Assembly: GCA_946811695.1 (NCBI GenBank)
Contig: OX328124.1
Location: 60,575,749 to 60,639,748, forward strand
DNA: 64,000 nucleotides
Reading direction: 5' to 3'
Source: Gonocerus acuteangulatus
Lineage: Eukaryota > Arthropoda > Insecta > Hemiptera > Coreidae
The position numbers and the translations under genes are program-made. Shown here piece after piece: positions 12,905-26,060 of this stretch. The notes beneath the pieces are model-generated. The model was not told the DNA's origin and did no database searches. It saw nothing but the letters and a program-made list of their open reading frames with translations. Position 1 is the first letter of the stretch. Every line of letters begins with the position of its first letter.

Positions 12905-14751
12905 CAGTGGTGGGGTCACCGATCTGGCCCATTTTCTTTCTGGCGATTCTACATCGAAAAATAGTCGACTCGAGTCCGAGCGTTTCGTCCAATAGGCATA
13001 AGGAGCTGTGAAATAAAATAAAATTGCTTGAAAATGCTTTATTTTATTTCTCGAGTTTGGAAAATGATATCGACATGATTCTTTCAATTTAAAAATATGT
13101 TTACGTTTTCACGTAAACTAGCGTTATACGTTTTTTCACACGAAAAATAATATCAGATTTAAAATCAGCACCCCAACAAACTGCAATGTTGTAAATATCA
13201 TTAAAAAAAATCCCAGTCCGGAAGAGGCTAAACATTTGTAAGCGAAAAATTTACATGTAGATTTGAAATTGTATCTCGCCTTGAAATAATCCGATTTTTG
13301 TGTCTTTTTCTAACCATGTAAATAACTATTGTTTTATTCAGAATGTACTTGTTAGAAATGGTTCTCCAAATAAAAATAACATTTTAAACCTTTTTGCATA
13401 TAACGTTGATTACAGAACACGTAGAAACACCCCGATTGGAAGAAAATGTATTTCTTTGGAGCCTTTAACAACCCTCCAATTTGGCTTGAATCGGTTAAAT
13501 TGTATTTAAAATATGCTCGGATTTTTTAATATTTTTTAATTTTAAGGGTGTCTGCGCAATTTTAATACATTTTTTTTTATTTTGGGGCTCTTCCCAAAAT
13601 TTAAATATGGGGTTTTTTTAATGTGCTAAAATAACAAACCTTTGCCAGTGATTCAGAAATACATATTTGGTTCAAATTAAAGAATATATTTTGATCAGGT
13701 ATTAGTTTCATGGGAACTGTCACGTGACCTTTGCCATGAGAGAAGTATGTTTCTCTCAAAAAGCCATAGATAAGTCAAAACGCGTCAGATCTGCACGTGT
13801 AGGGAAGAATGATTTTCAAAACAAACGAGCCAACATGGACAGCCGTCAGTTTGCCGGATTATGAGGCTGTAACAAAAATATTCTTGTGCTCCTGCAATAG
13901 TGCGTTCACAGTTGTTTCGACTCTCGGTCCAAATTTCCCGTTCGCATTCACGTTGCGTCGATAAGAAAAAAAAATACTGCTCATTGATGATGACAGGTAT
14001 CTTCATTGGCAAAACCCAGAGAGAGAAACCCAGTTCGTTTCAAGTTTCAGATGATTTTCGGTAAGAAGAAGATGAATTAATTGGGCTTGAAACTATTTTT
14101 TTTTCTTATTCTCTCAAACGAAACGTCGAAATAGGCCCGTATAATTAATTATATTATATTAAACGTGGCTTGGAATGGATAGAGATAATTTACAGCTTTT
14201 TAAATGTAGGAGGTACATGAAATATTTTGGCAAAATAATGACTTCTAAAGAGTTTAGTATGTAAAACAACTTTTGATATCAAAACGATTGCCAAATTTGG
14301 TTTTAGCACATTTAAAAAACTCTATATTCAAATTATGGTAGGATTCCAAAAATAAAACCAAATTTCTATTAAAATTGTATTTTTTTTTTCGATGATATTT
14401 ACCACATTTGAGCTTCTTGGGGTGCTAATTTAAAATCTGATAGTCTTTCGTGTGAAAAAATGTATAATCCTACTTCACTTCAAAACGTAATCATATTTTT
14501 AAATTTACTTGATGAAATATAAAGAATTGTTTAAAGATTGCATTTTTTCTTTAATTTACCATCTAAACCAAATAAATTGGTAAAAGAATCATGTCGACAC
14601 CATGTTTCAAACTCGAGAAATAAAATAAAGAATTTTCAGTCTATTTTAATTTATTACTCGAAATGAACGAAACGCTCGGATACTTATCGACTATTTTTCG
14701 ATGCAGAATCACCAGAAAAAAAATTTGGCCAAATTGGTGACCTCACCACTG
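12905..14751. mobile_element. Fold-back element with CAGTGGTG ends, TA flanked
   Basis: The left end begins CAGTGGTGGGGTCACC and the right end is the reverse complement of CAGTGGTGAGGTCACC. Both are flanked by TA, as in Tc1/mariner-type insertion. The arms remain alignable inward for several hundred bases: the 'tcgaaaaatagtcga', 'ccgagcgtttcgt', 'ctcgagaaataaaat', 'ggggtgct' and 'tgtgctaaaa' words all appear in inverted order. A half copy starts at 42810. The central part has no recognisable transposase, so it looks non-autonomous. Confidence 0.75.
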
Positions 14752-15885
14752 TATACTCATACTCCTCTTGTTAGATCTTTACATGTTTGTTTTCTTATTT
14801 ATCTCATTAGCAAAACGGGGATTAGAACTAAATGTAATTATTTAGTTATAATTACATTTTTTCTGTATATCTTTTACATTTCAAGGAGGTTGAAATAGGT
14901 AAGAAATACTCTTGGAAAGATTAAAAAGGTAAATGTTTCGAATAGCATATATTCTGCTGAAATAAATACCATAGGAAGAAACTGGTGGGAAAATAGCTAA
15001 TGACTGTTACGTAAAAGATTACCTTTTTTAGAGATGGTTTGGTGAGTTGGTCCCTACAGAAAATTCGATAAAGATTTCAAAAAGGTCACAGGTCGGTTTA
15101 GAAATAGATGTTGCCTTCTACAAGCATCATAAAAGTGCAAAGGATCATATCAGGTCTCTTGAATATAAGTCCTTGAATATACGGCTTACGGTAGAATAAA
15201 CTTCAAGGGAGCTACTTACTACTTCCTTACTTCCTTAGTTAAGGCTACATTTATTTATGTGTAATTAAGTTGTTCCTGAAGAGGTGTCAAGGGGCATGTA
15301 GAGGGATAAATAAAGCATATTATGTGATGTTGACGAGTTTTATATATGCATGACCTTCCGCCTACTTAAATGATATATTAAAAAGCAAAATGGGTCACAA
15401 TTTTATAATCTAAAACTTTCGTAGAGTTTATTTTTATTTAATTTATTATGCACGAAAATAAGAAATCTAATTATGAAAAGAAAGTGTAATGAAAAACCTC
15501 TTGGTATTTTACTTCTTATATTATTTTTTATTTATTTCTTCCTTCAGCATTGTCAATGAGTCTCTCATCACGTCGGTGGCTGATCAGAAGGCTCGTTGGA
15601 ATGCTGAAGAACAATCGTGACTTGTTGAAGTGATTTCATTGCGAAATTCTAGTTGTTCAATGTAAGGATATCCGCACTCGTCTCAGGGGAGGTCCATATA
15701 GGAACACCAGAGGAGGCGCCTTACTCGTATAGCCTGGCGCTCGCCTTTTTAACTTTTTTTTTTTTATCTTTTCGCTGATGAATGTAGATATGTGGTTTAC
15801 GGTGAGATCTTTTTTATAATATACAGAAGGGACTAGTTCAGTTACATGACTGACATCTTTAACGATTATACTCGGGAAGAAGAGG
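14752..15885. other. AT-rich non-coding, no gene seen
   Basis: No domain-bearing open frame and no transposon ends that I could define. Confidence 0.4.

Positions 15886-16188
<303 letters not shown>

Positions 16189-16272
<84 letters not shown>
16189..16272. repeat. (TA)n microsatellite
   Basis: About 84 bases of uninterrupted TA repeat directly following the GA tract. Confidence 0.95.
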
Positions 16273-16275
<3 letters not shown>

Positions 16276-16539
16276 TATTGAAATTTTCTAGTCGGCAGGT
16301 CCGGATTTCGTCTTCGGGTCTGCCTCACAAGCGGGTTTCCTCCCTATGGTGGGAGGAATTGCTCTAAAATAAATTATCCCTAGTAATCTTTGTTTAAAAA
16401 AAAGCAGTTCTCAATATATTATTTATTTTTTAGTCCTATTTTAGTAATATATTCATAAGAATACCTAAACACAAACTTACACACATATCTAATGTTGCTC
16501 GCCAAGTTCCGGCCTAAGCATACTGTGTGTATATTACAG

Positions 16540-17620
16540 GCGGTCTTAGAGCCGATTTTTAGTCTCTCATAACTTTCAACCAGGTAAAGATAAAGTTATG
16601 AAATTTTACACAGGTATTATACTACTAGATGTGAGTAAAACTGGAAATTTTCATAATTCTACATCGAATAGTTTCTGAGATATAAGCGATCGAAAATCGG
16701 GATTTATAGGACTCACTCACTCACTCATCAAAATTATTAGGCACTTCCCATGATGCTAGAGACTTGAAATTTTGCATGAAGATAGATATGAAGACGTTAT
16801 TAAAGGAAAAAATCGAAAAATCGCGAAAAGTTATGTTTGACTCCGCTTCCGGGGCGGGGGCGTGCCAGTTTTGTACTTCCTTCGGAAACCCGTCATTCCG
16901 TCCGAAACCCATGATGTGGGGTATCAAATGAATTGTCTCGGTATGAAGAACCTATATCTGATGTTTTAAGAAACAATTAGACGCATATAGGCTCGGTAAA
17001 AATCTTATACCAGCTGTCTGTCTGTATGTTTGTTCCTCTTACAAATCCGTACCGTTTGACCGATTTTGACCAAACTTGGGACACAGATGGGTCTTGATAC
17101 GGGGAGAATCATAGGCTAGGTTAAATTGTCTATCAGCCGTCTGTCTGTCTGTTTGTTTCTTATACAAATACACACCGTTTGACCGATTTTGACAAAATTT
17201 GACACACATGTCGGTCTTTATCCGGGTAGTGTCATAGGCTAGTCAAAATCGTCTATCATCTTTCTGTCTGCATGTTTGTTCCTTACACAAATTCACACCA
17301 TTTGACCGATTTTGACCAAACTTGGCTCACAGGTAAGCCTTGGTCCGGGGAATGCACTAGGCTAGGTAAAAAAGGTCTTTCAGCTGTCTGTCTGTATGTT
17401 TATTCCTTATACAAATTCACACCGTTTGGCCTATTTTGACCAAACTTGGCACGCACGTAGGTCTTGATACGGGAGTGACATATTACCTATGACGTTTTCT
17501 ACTTTTTGTTCCATCGGAAAGCCATCAATCCTTCTGAAACCCATCATGTGGGGTATCAAATGAATCGTCTTGGTAAGGAGAACCTATATTTGATGTTTCA
17601 AAAAACATTTCGACGCATCT
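16540..17620. repeat. Compound dispersed repeat with a four-unit CTGTCTGT tandem array
   Basis: A segment containing 'gatgtggggtatcaaatga' occurs near 16910 and again in near-identical context near 17545. Between them lie four tandem units of about 120-125 bp (near 17010, 17130, 17255 and 17378). Each has a CTGTCTGT phrase, 'caaattcacaccgtttg' and 'gaccaaacttgg' variants. The same unit forms the interior of the Helitron-like element at 8754-9196. No ends could be fixed; it is probably a decayed Helitron-type element. Confidence 0.6.
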
Positions 17621-18348
17621 TAACAAAAACAGTTGTGACTTCTTTCTTAAATGTAGTAAATAAAGTCGTAGGGGTTCACTGCATAATATACGTACTTCAA
17701 AGCAGATAATAAGTTTTTCAAATCGAGCCATCTAAATTACAAAGTTTATGATCACAAACCCAAAATATATCGTCTTTGTTCTTATATTTTTCTTGAAGGC
17801 CTTCTGCACTTTCCCTATTGTGATCTTTATCCTCGGGATAAGGTTCCTGTGTTTTACAGTGTAATAGTTTAGTTAAGAGAGCAATCAATTTGTCCTCTAG
17901 AGTAATGTCATCTGGAAGAGCTTCTAACTTTTCTAGTCTAGTGATTAGATGTATGTAGGTTGATTATTGGTATCAAATATCAAGCAGTAAGGAGAACCTT
18001 ATGCAGAATCCAAAACTCTGGTTTTATATGAAGTACAAAAGCCAGTAGGTATGCGGCAACTAAATTCTATTTAATACTTAGAAAAAAGTAATGAGATCCC
18101 CAAAAAAACATAAATGTGAAATAGAGGCCAAGTTCCTGCCCCCACAAAGAAACACTCCCTTCCTCAAAAATATCCCCTCCTAAACCCCCCCCCCAAAACG
18201 CCAACCATTCTACACTCCAAAAAAGTAGTATGAGTTGGTGCATTAAATGTACCATATTTTCAACCAAAAATATTTGCCAATACAAGATATGATACAAGAA
18301 AGAAATGTCCAAGTTCATTACTTGGAAGACCTCATAGTTACTTACTAA

Positions 18349-18606
18349 GAACAGTAAAGACACTTCAACTGACCTTTAAAAACAACAATAAAAATACTTA
18401 TATCCAGTTACTATAATATCACTTTCCTCAACCAGGTATATTCTTAAACTTGGCAATGTTTAGTTTTTCTCTAAGATAATTTCGGCACAAAAAAAACATT
18501 GCCAAGTTTAAGAATATACCTGGTTGAGGAAAGTGATATTTTAGTAACTGGATATAAGTATTTTTATTGTTGTTTTTAAAGGTCAGTTCAAGTGTCTTTA
18601 CTGTTC
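18349..18606. repeat. Nearly perfect hairpin, 113-bp arms, 32-bp loop
   Basis: Bases 18349-18461 and 18494-18606 are reverse complements with only two mismatches by eye, separated by about 32 bases. The arms share no obvious transposon-end motif. The high identity implies a recent origin or active conservation. A transcript would form a long double-stranded stem. Confidence 0.85.
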
Positions 18607-18734
18607 TGATGTTCTGATAATGAAATTTAACTACAAATAAATACATCTTCTATGCATTAAATTTAAGGAATATTTCAATACATTTACTAAATATATAATA
18701 CAATTTCATAACTAAGATATAAGTATTATAATTA

Positions 18735-19611
18735 ATGGGATGAGTCAGAAAAAATGACCGTTTTCTTTGTGTTAGAACTTTGCATCGTAATTCCTCGCTT
18801 ATTTACATTTGGAAGCTAAGACTTAAGTACTTATCTTATTTGGAAGATAAGAAGTTGGTGTTTGATCCCTTCTGAATAATTTGGTACACAGCATGCCCTC
18901 TATCCAGGCTCAGTACTTCTATAGCACTCCTTTCTTCACAAAGACACAGAAGTACGAAATTCTTCTAATTTTGCTTTATTATTGGAAAAGGAAGTTTTCA
19001 ACAGCTGGAGCCACTCGTTTAGTGGTTGAATTTGAGGATGAGAAGTTGGTTCCAAAAATTTAATGAAGGCTATTTGAGCCTTGAAAGGAAATCTGTATCA
19101 GGGCGTGTTTCAGTAGTCAACCAGAATGCTCTGCGCACTGCTATTGAAGCCGGTCCTACGAAAAGCAATGCTAAGAGGTTCTATCAAGAACAACTGCAGA
19201 GAATTTTTGCGATGTTTTGGATCAGCGGTATCCGCTGCTGAGTATTGTTCCGACAAAATAATGCCACACCCCACACCTCATGCCTTACAAAACAAAAACT
19301 AGCTGATTTGTATGGACTGGAGCGTCTTCCTCCCCAGACATATAGTGCAGACCTAACACCATCAGACTACCTACCACCTGTTCAGATCAATGGCTCATTT
19401 CCTTCGTGGAAGTTGAAAATGATGCTTGTGAGTTCTTCGATTCTAAACCCAATGAGTGGTACCATCAGGGATTTCTACAGCTGGCTTCCAGAAGGCGTAA
19501 AACCAACGAATACAATGGTATATATTTTGATTATTAAAATTCTTGTAAGTAGAAGAAAAAAAACCTTTGGTTTTTACCTATAAAACGGTCATTTTTTTTA
19601 CTCGCCCCCTT
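18735..19611 (+). mobile_element. Internally deleted mariner transposon
   Basis: Inverted ends of about 30 bp (left ATGGGATGAGTC, right reverse complement AAGGGGGCGAGT, then a shared AAAAAATGACCGTTTT core) are flanked by TA on both sides (18733-18734 and 19612-19613). The 877-bp length is well short of the roughly 1.3 kb usual for mariners. It contains the broken transposase at 18940-19540. Confidence 0.85.
18940..19540 (+). pseudogene. Mariner-family transposase pseudogene
   Basis: Mariner transposases cut and paste DNA at TA sites using a D,D34D catalytic triad. The first frame here gives a helix-turn-helix-like segment (KYEILLILLYYWKRKF...). A second frame gives the 'W-F-x-x-F-x-E-G' linker (WFQKFNEGYLSLERKSVSGR), implying a frameshift near 19060. 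After a stop at 19239-19241 the same frame resumes with the catalytic block FRQNNATPHTS and then YSADLTPSDY. In intact members the first block reads QDNA, so one catalytic Asp is Asn here; the last Asp is kept. The region carrying the first Asp is missing, consistent with an internal deletion of about 400 bp. The element cannot make active enzyme. Confidence 0.85.
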
Positions 19612-20307
19612 TATTTTTACTTAGAGAAAACAGTGCAAAAAACCGGAATACTTAATATTAAATGTTAGTTTTTATTTGCAATTCTAGGTTTTTGGGCATT
19701 TTTTTATTTATTTTAAAGGCTCATATGCATCCAGATTATTAGTTCCGGGCTACCTATAAATGCCACACCTCCTTAACATTTATTCCGGTACAAATAACGT
19801 TTAAGTAAACCCGTAAATCAAACTTCTACAAGCGGAACTCGAATCCACCCCTTGGGAAGAACCTTTGATTTACTGATAATTCTCATTGAATGGCCATTTA
19901 AATTGATGTTATTCTACTTTCATTTATTTCAACTAATGAATAAGTATTATTACTTATTGATTTTTATGCAACGCTTCGGTGGCGATTTGCATTTTCCTTA
20001 GTATGTTTTGGTAGAGGGCTCTATAAAATGGTCAGTTTAATAAGTGCAATAATCGTGAAAATTCGCATAAGGTAACATGGAGAAGCCACTATTCTTAACT
20101 TGTGCTCACTTTGAGAACGGTCTGAAGATCTCCTGGGACAGGGGTATGTTTTTCAAATATTCAGTCCTTAAGTGTTTTCTGACCTGGAAGGAAATGGGGG
20201 GAACAGACAAGGGTAGGGCAGGTAAGGTCGCGTGCCCGACATGTGTCAATAAATATTACCTATTCTAGGCAAACCGCAGTTACCTTTGCCTTTTGTACCT
20301 TTCTAAA

Positions 20308-21007
20308 TGCACGTGTTATGAAGGAAGGTACCTATTGAGTTTGCACTCACACTGAAATAATCTATGAAAAATTAGTGAAAACTCCTCTTCCATCTTGCTG
20401 CCCACTACATACTGAAAATGACCTCCGTTAAAATTGATATATATTTGTATATGTGTCTGTAACACAACAATTGCTACAATTTGTGTTTCGCCAGAAATCT
20501 TGGTACATATCATTCCGATATCACTTAATTGGACGGGTTCATTAACCAGCAAAATCGTTCTATCCGAAGGGGGAGGGGGTTACTACTGAAAAAAATATTA
20601 ATATGCCGCAAATTTAGTTATGCTTCAACGAAGGAAGGTTTTCATCCAGCTGCTCGAAAGGAAAAGATGCGTTGTCAAAATAAATTAAATTGGCAGCTTA
20701 GGAATGCGGGCTTACTCAAGAACCAAATAATTAATTTGAACGTAACGGCCGTTATTTTTATTTTTGAAACTCATGGGGAAACGTTTGTAGTGAAAAGTTA
20801 AATCAGTCTATCAGAAGTTGGGTATTACTGCAGAGCGAAATTATATAAATATTGAGTCTGCTGTTCAATACAAAAATAATATATCAAAAATTTTTACGTT
20901 TAATTGGTTTTTATATAGGTTATTAATTGGAAATCTTCACGAATGCGGAGTAAACTAAACAACTTGCTGAGAAATGTGCTTAGTTAAGTAGGTCCGTCGT
21001 GGCAGAC
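20308..21007 (+). mobile_element. AGCAC-ended minisatellite-bearing element, diverged copy
   Basis: The left part ('gaaggaaggtacctattgag', then 'tttgcactca') and the right part ('gtgcttagttaagtaggtcc') align with the two better copies at 28621-29735 and 50155-51392. At the position where those copies have a long TA repeat, this one has only about ten bases of TA-like sequence (about 20440). It appears to represent a pre-expansion or older copy. No coding capacity is evident. Confidence 0.6.
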
Positions 21008-21689
21008 GTATTTAAATATAAAGGAATAATTAAACAATTTAAGTCGCTTAATCTACAAAAAAAAAAAAAAAAAACAACTCCTATTGTGGCTTAAATTCCG
21101 GAACGTAAAATTATAAAAATATCTGATACATTGACGTATTTATTCATTCCATTATCTCGGTCTTTACTCTTCTCTTATTTATTAAATTAATGTAATTGTA
21201 ACGAGAAAGGGGGGGTGGTTGGTTAGCTGCGATTTATAAGCAAACTGGGTCAATTTATAAATATAATGTCCTGGGTGAATTTATAAATATAATTTATAAG
21301 TTATAATTGGAAGCGCTTATACATCTCGGAAAGGCCTCCAATAATGAGAATCTTGGAGTTTTGTTTGAATAGGAGTGGAATACCAAGTTGAATGGTTGAA
21401 TATGTTATTCTTGGAGAGCATGATTGCCGGGAGAAATACAGCACCAAGGGAAAGTTAAGTCTCGCTTCAAAAGTTTGGGATTTACACGCTTTTGTAGTTC
21501 TTAAATGTGTTTTTATTTAACTATCCCGGATATCGACAATTTCCATCCTATTAAAACTTTAGGTTTTGATTGGAAGGGGCGCAAGGTTTTCTCTCCAAAG
21601 AAATGTTGTCCATTTTAGCCTATGCGATTATATTATATCTTATATTCAGTAGCATTTGAGCCATGCACAAAGAACAGTGTTATATACGT

Positions 21690-21692
21690 ATA

Positions 21693-21746
<54 letters not shown>
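21690..21746. repeat. (TA)n microsatellite
   Basis: TA repeat with a short TG interruption near its start, followed by a GT run. Confidence 0.9.
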
Positions 21747-21749
<3 letters not shown>

Positions 21750-22001
21750 GTGTGTGTGTGTAAACGTCGACGTCGCTGCCTCCCTATATAGGAGAAGGAA
21801 TACACATAAAAAAAATATATATATAAAAAAAATAAAAATAGAAGTACCTATTGATACCCATCACTTCAATGAAGTCTGTATGGATAGGAAACAGCAGCTT
21901 AAATCTCACAGCATGCTCTTCCACCTGCTCCAAAGCTGACAGATCACGGAAAGGCGTGAATTGCCTTCTGGTTGGAGTGCAAGCATCTTGTGCGTGTGTT
22001 G

Positions 22002-22003
<2 letters not shown>

Positions 22004-22034
<31 letters not shown>
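22004..22034. repeat. (GA)n microsatellite
   Basis: About 31 bases of pure GA repeat. Open frames across it are artefacts. Confidence 0.9.
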
Positions 22035-22035
<1 letters not shown>

Positions 22036-22049
22036 CTAAGTGTTGTATT

Positions 22050-23685
22050 GTTGATAGTGCTGATGGTAATGCTAGTTTGAAATTCAGATTCAACTCGCCT
22101 ACCAAACGACATATGTTTCCTAACACTTTTACCAATTATATCGTTCTGCGTTTATATCACTGCTGGAATCTCTTGTCAAGAATTTACAGTTTTCCATTTT
22201 GTAATACAAGGCTTATCTTGTGTATAATGGATTCCGTTTATCATTCAACAAACTTGTTCTTACATGCTTGTTGATATATTAGATTATTTTAGTCAAAAAT
22301 TATGATTATACCGCACAACTTATGATTATTGTAACAGCAGAATATTTTTCTAAATCTTTGGGTACGTGTTAGAAGTTGTTTTGGCAGAATGTTATTAAAC
22401 AAAATAGTTTGCACTAATAAGCTGCCTTTTTAGAAACTGCTTGACCGGTTTCACACCAACTGAATCCACTTGTCCACTACATAAAATCATAAATCTACTG
22501 ATTAATCTTTGAAACGCGGACCTTCTGTCTTACAGAGTCTTTTACAATATTATTGTATTCAATAGTATAGTAGCCGATGAGGGTTGAATACCATGCCAAC
22601 ATAGACCAATATTTTTAAAGAAATTTATTATAATTTTGTCTCCGGTCAGTAGGTTTGCTAAAAATTAAAATATGTATTATATATGTCCATATTGTTTATT
22701 AAATAAATAAAAAAAAATGAATGGCAGTCCAAATTAACATAATCGCCAATTTATTAATATATATTTAGCTCTATATATTTTGCCCTTTCAGGTGCCTAAA
22801 CATTTTATACTGACTAATGTCATAACCGAAAATCATCTAATATCTACAATCAGTTGTGTTACTAGTCAGCTATTTAAAATATGGATATCGTCCAAACGTA
22901 AAACTCTATGATCCAGAGGAAAATTACTTCCTCAGGATAATCGAATTATGTTATGTCTAATGTCAATTGGAAAGCTTGGCATACAGTTTATGTGTTGTTT
23001 TGATCTTTCGTTAAAAATGAAAACACCTTCTCCACAGAAATCTCTAAGAAATGCAAGATTTTAGGCGCCACAATGCTATATTAAGCGGAACTTACTTTCT
23101 CATTTGTTCTTCAAAAGGGACAATACTACCCTGTGTGGTCAAAATTAAAGTAATTTTCTCCAATTTATATATAACAAATAAATCAATATTTTTTAAATTC
23201 TTTATGTCATAAGTTTTATTTGGGATGTTAAAGTAACCAAAAAAAAAAAAAATATTAATTCTTCGAAAACAAAATGGCGACGCTGTGTCAGACGAACGGA
23301 TTGTTTTTTCACGGGCGATAGTTTGCAGGGGGCAGTTTTTAATATAAAACTATTTTGAAAGAAGAAGGTTAAATCTAGTAAAGTACGTAGGATTTTTAAG
23401 AAATATTAGTTTTTTCGAAAATGGTGAACAATTCATCATTTTCTATTAAAAAATCTGCGGTGAAATCGGTCTTAAAATCACAATAATTCAATGAATGGAA
23501 AAATCGCTATACTTTACTGGCAAATATCATTGTCTGGAATTAAAATTTGAAGTTGATCTGGTGAAAATTGAAAGCGCTTGCGAATCGCCCTATTTGAAAA
23601 ACAGTTTTTATTTTTTTATATTTTTATTACTTGTAACAAAGAGGTGGCTTTAAATTTTGAAATGTATCATGACTTCAATTGAAAT
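22050..23685. other. AT-rich non-coding, no gene seen
   Basis: No recognisable coding sequence or element ends. A 'caaaatggcgacgctgtgtc' patch near 23272 is a little GC-richer but has no open frame of note. Confidence 0.4.
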
Positions 23686-24235
23686 GATATGAGGAGCTTG
23701 GTATCAAAGTTGGACAACTCCATTTTTTTCGGTTTTGAGATTTTGGTCGATTCTTAAGGAGCTTTTTATGCTGCATTCGGTTTTACAACTGTTTTGCCGT
23801 AAAAAAACAAACAGAAAATAGTTAAAATAGCGTTTATTTGCACTGTTCAGAATCAAAATATGGACAATTCCAACATAGTTTGGTTTCAAAAAAAGACAAC
23901 TCCTTCAGTAGCCAATGAGATGCTTGCATTTCTGCAATCTGCTCCCAACATGCACTGCAAATCCATCATGGCTGAATGTTTGTAGTTACTTGTAATGAGT
24001 GCATTTAGCGATAATTCTAATTAATAACGAGCTCCACTATTTAAAGTGTGATTACGGCCTAAATACTCATATAATTTTGTAATGCCTTTGAAAACACGTT
24101 TTTTGGACCTAGGAGAATAACATATAAAAAAATTACCATGATACTGACAACCCTATAGAAGATATGGTTTTTTACCTCTCCTGTAAAAAAATCAAAAGTG
24201 GAGATGTCCAACTTTGATACTAAGCTTCTCATATC
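23686..24235. mobile_element. 550-bp inverted-repeat element (MITE-like)
   Basis: The 37 bases at 23686-23722 (beginning GATATGAGGAGCTTGG) are inverted at 24199-24235 with a few mismatches. Variants of a 'ggacaactcc' word lie just inside both ends and twice more internally (near 23860 and 23895), resembling subterminal transposase-binding repeats. There is no transposase frame. Its right end touches the next element. Confidence 0.75.
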
Positions 24236-24480
24236 GTCGATACAAATGCAAACTAACGAATATGAAAAAATGCATCTTTCATTGTCCATCTTTAATAATT
24301 TCTGCTGGACTTATTTACAGCAAATTCTTCAATCTGACTTCACTACCTACTTACTACTTCACTACATACTACTTCAAATCTGCCGAATATTTGACTGTCC
24401 AAAAAAAAGTTATGAATAAATACTTTTCCACTCTGAAAAGTGGTGATTTTCATATTCGTTAGTTTGCTTTTGTATCGACG
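24235..24480. mobile_element. 246-bp MITE with 34-bp terminal inverted repeats
   Basis: The left end (24235-24268, beginning CGTCGATACAAATGCAAAC) is inverted at 24447-24480 with one mismatch. Both sides are flanked by ATAT (24231-24234 and 24481-24484), a possible target duplication. It is non-coding and sits exactly at the right edge of the 550-bp element. Confidence 0.8.
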
Positions 24481-24739
24481 ATATATATTATGATTCTGAA
24501 TAGATACGCTACGTTTACCCGGTCTGGAGGTATATCCGAAAATTCCAGTTTTCCCCCCTACTTTTCTCTAGAACGGTTACAGGGATGACCTTGAAAAAAG
24601 GTAAATTTTATAAAAATTGTATCTTAAAGCCTATTAATTTAAAACCATATTTTGTGCGATTTTTGTTTGGCACGAATTTCGCCAAAAAAAAAAAAAAAAG
24701 TTTTGGGCATCATTTTCAGACATCTCCAATCGTACTCTC

Positions 24740-25340
24740 TGTTTTTCTCTCGTGTCGTCGTTCGTAGGTTGGAATTGGGCGTCCAAGACCATCCTAGGCC
24801 TACCCAGCCTGTATATAACTTATTATTGGGTATCTGCAAAGAGGATAATCAGGCGGCCGAAGCATTGTACTGACCACACTGCCTCCCTATTGTGCTTTAT
24901 GGTCAAGAGACCTCTACAGTATATGCTTCCCTGGGCCCTTGTGGCCTGTTACGATACTAATTTTGTTATATATATATATATATATTGACTAAAGAGCGGC
25001 ATTGTCCCAGGTACCGAGGCTTATGTAAGATTTGAAGACCTTTTTCCAAACTAATAATACGTACATTTAATAGATGATAAACCACAAATGTTATAGGTGC
25101 TTTAGTTTCTTGAGACCGTTTTCTTGAAGGGAGGTGTAAAGACCTGGCCAGCGGACGTAGCGATTTTCCACGGGTCCCATGAGAGCCGAGCCCTAAAGGT
25201 AGGGCATACCAAATCGAAGGTACCAAACAGACAGCCTACAACTAGAACTGTTTCCCCACACTAGCCCAAACATCCTCCTAGGACACCACCTGGGCGAGTA
25301 TGTCTCTGCAACTAATTCACCTGTCTGTCCCTTCGACCAT
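24740..25340. other. GC-richer non-coding repeat debris
   Basis: A locally GC-richer stretch with no domain-bearing frame. The phrase 'acctctacagtatatgc' with neighbouring 'ccacactg' words recurs near 52450-52515, so it is a dispersed repeat. It could be the 5' untranslated part of a LINE. A short TA run lies at 24966-24985. Confidence 0.35.
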
Positions 25341-25977
25341 TAGGTTCGATTCTTTAGTAAACAAAGGGAATTTTATAAATGGATTTTTTTCTTTCCTCCA
25401 CCTTTAGAAATTAGCATCCCGATTCTCGATGGGGTGGTTCAAGTGCTTTTCTGTTGTTTTTTATGGAAGGCGTGTTTCCTAAAATGCCAGGGTTCTCTCA
25501 AATTAATGCTTAATACCCATTAGGATTTTCAGAAAAAATAATAGAAACCAAAGTGAGCGCAAGTGGGAAAATAATGGGAAAGAGAGAGAGATTGAGTGGG
25601 CGGGGGGGGGACAGTGTATAAGAATAAATTAAAGAAAAGGCCCACACTTACCAAAAATCCTTACACATCTCAAAACTATTAATATGTATGGAAAAATTTA
25701 ACACTTTTTGGAAAAACACCCCTTTTTTTCTTTTCCGTTTTTTTCAAGAGAAACATCCCATGCCTCTATTATATTCAAAAAAGTGAAATAAATAACAAAG
25801 GAAGGTATTGAATCACTTGGTAAACTGTAAAGAACGAATAATATGTAATGTATGAATACGTAAGATTGTCTAATTGTGTAGTCCGATTTATAAATAATTG
25901 ATCAACCAGATGTATATGAATAATACCACTTGTTTGTAGATGTATATATGTAATATTGTAACTGATGTATATATGCA

Positions 25978-26060
25978 ATAAATATTTGGAGCGAATCGCC
26001 TTAGATGGGCAAGGATACTCATAAATAAATGTAAAAAAATAAATAAAGAAAGAATGGTCA
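25978..26060 (+). mobile_element. LINE 3'-end fragment
   Basis: The phrase 'ggagcgaatcgccttagatg' followed by an AATA-rich end resembles the stretch 'aggcgattcgccaaagttgc' plus (AATA)n at 49158-49201. This looks like the terminal piece of the same LINE family. No coding part is attached. Confidence 0.4.

Noticed and set aside
18067..18363. 98-codon minus-strand frame with aromatic residues
   Set aside because: It runs into the hairpin arm and over a C run, with no recognisable family.
24059..24462. Frames of 73-82 codons
   Set aside because: They lie in the terminal inverted repeats of two MITE-like elements.
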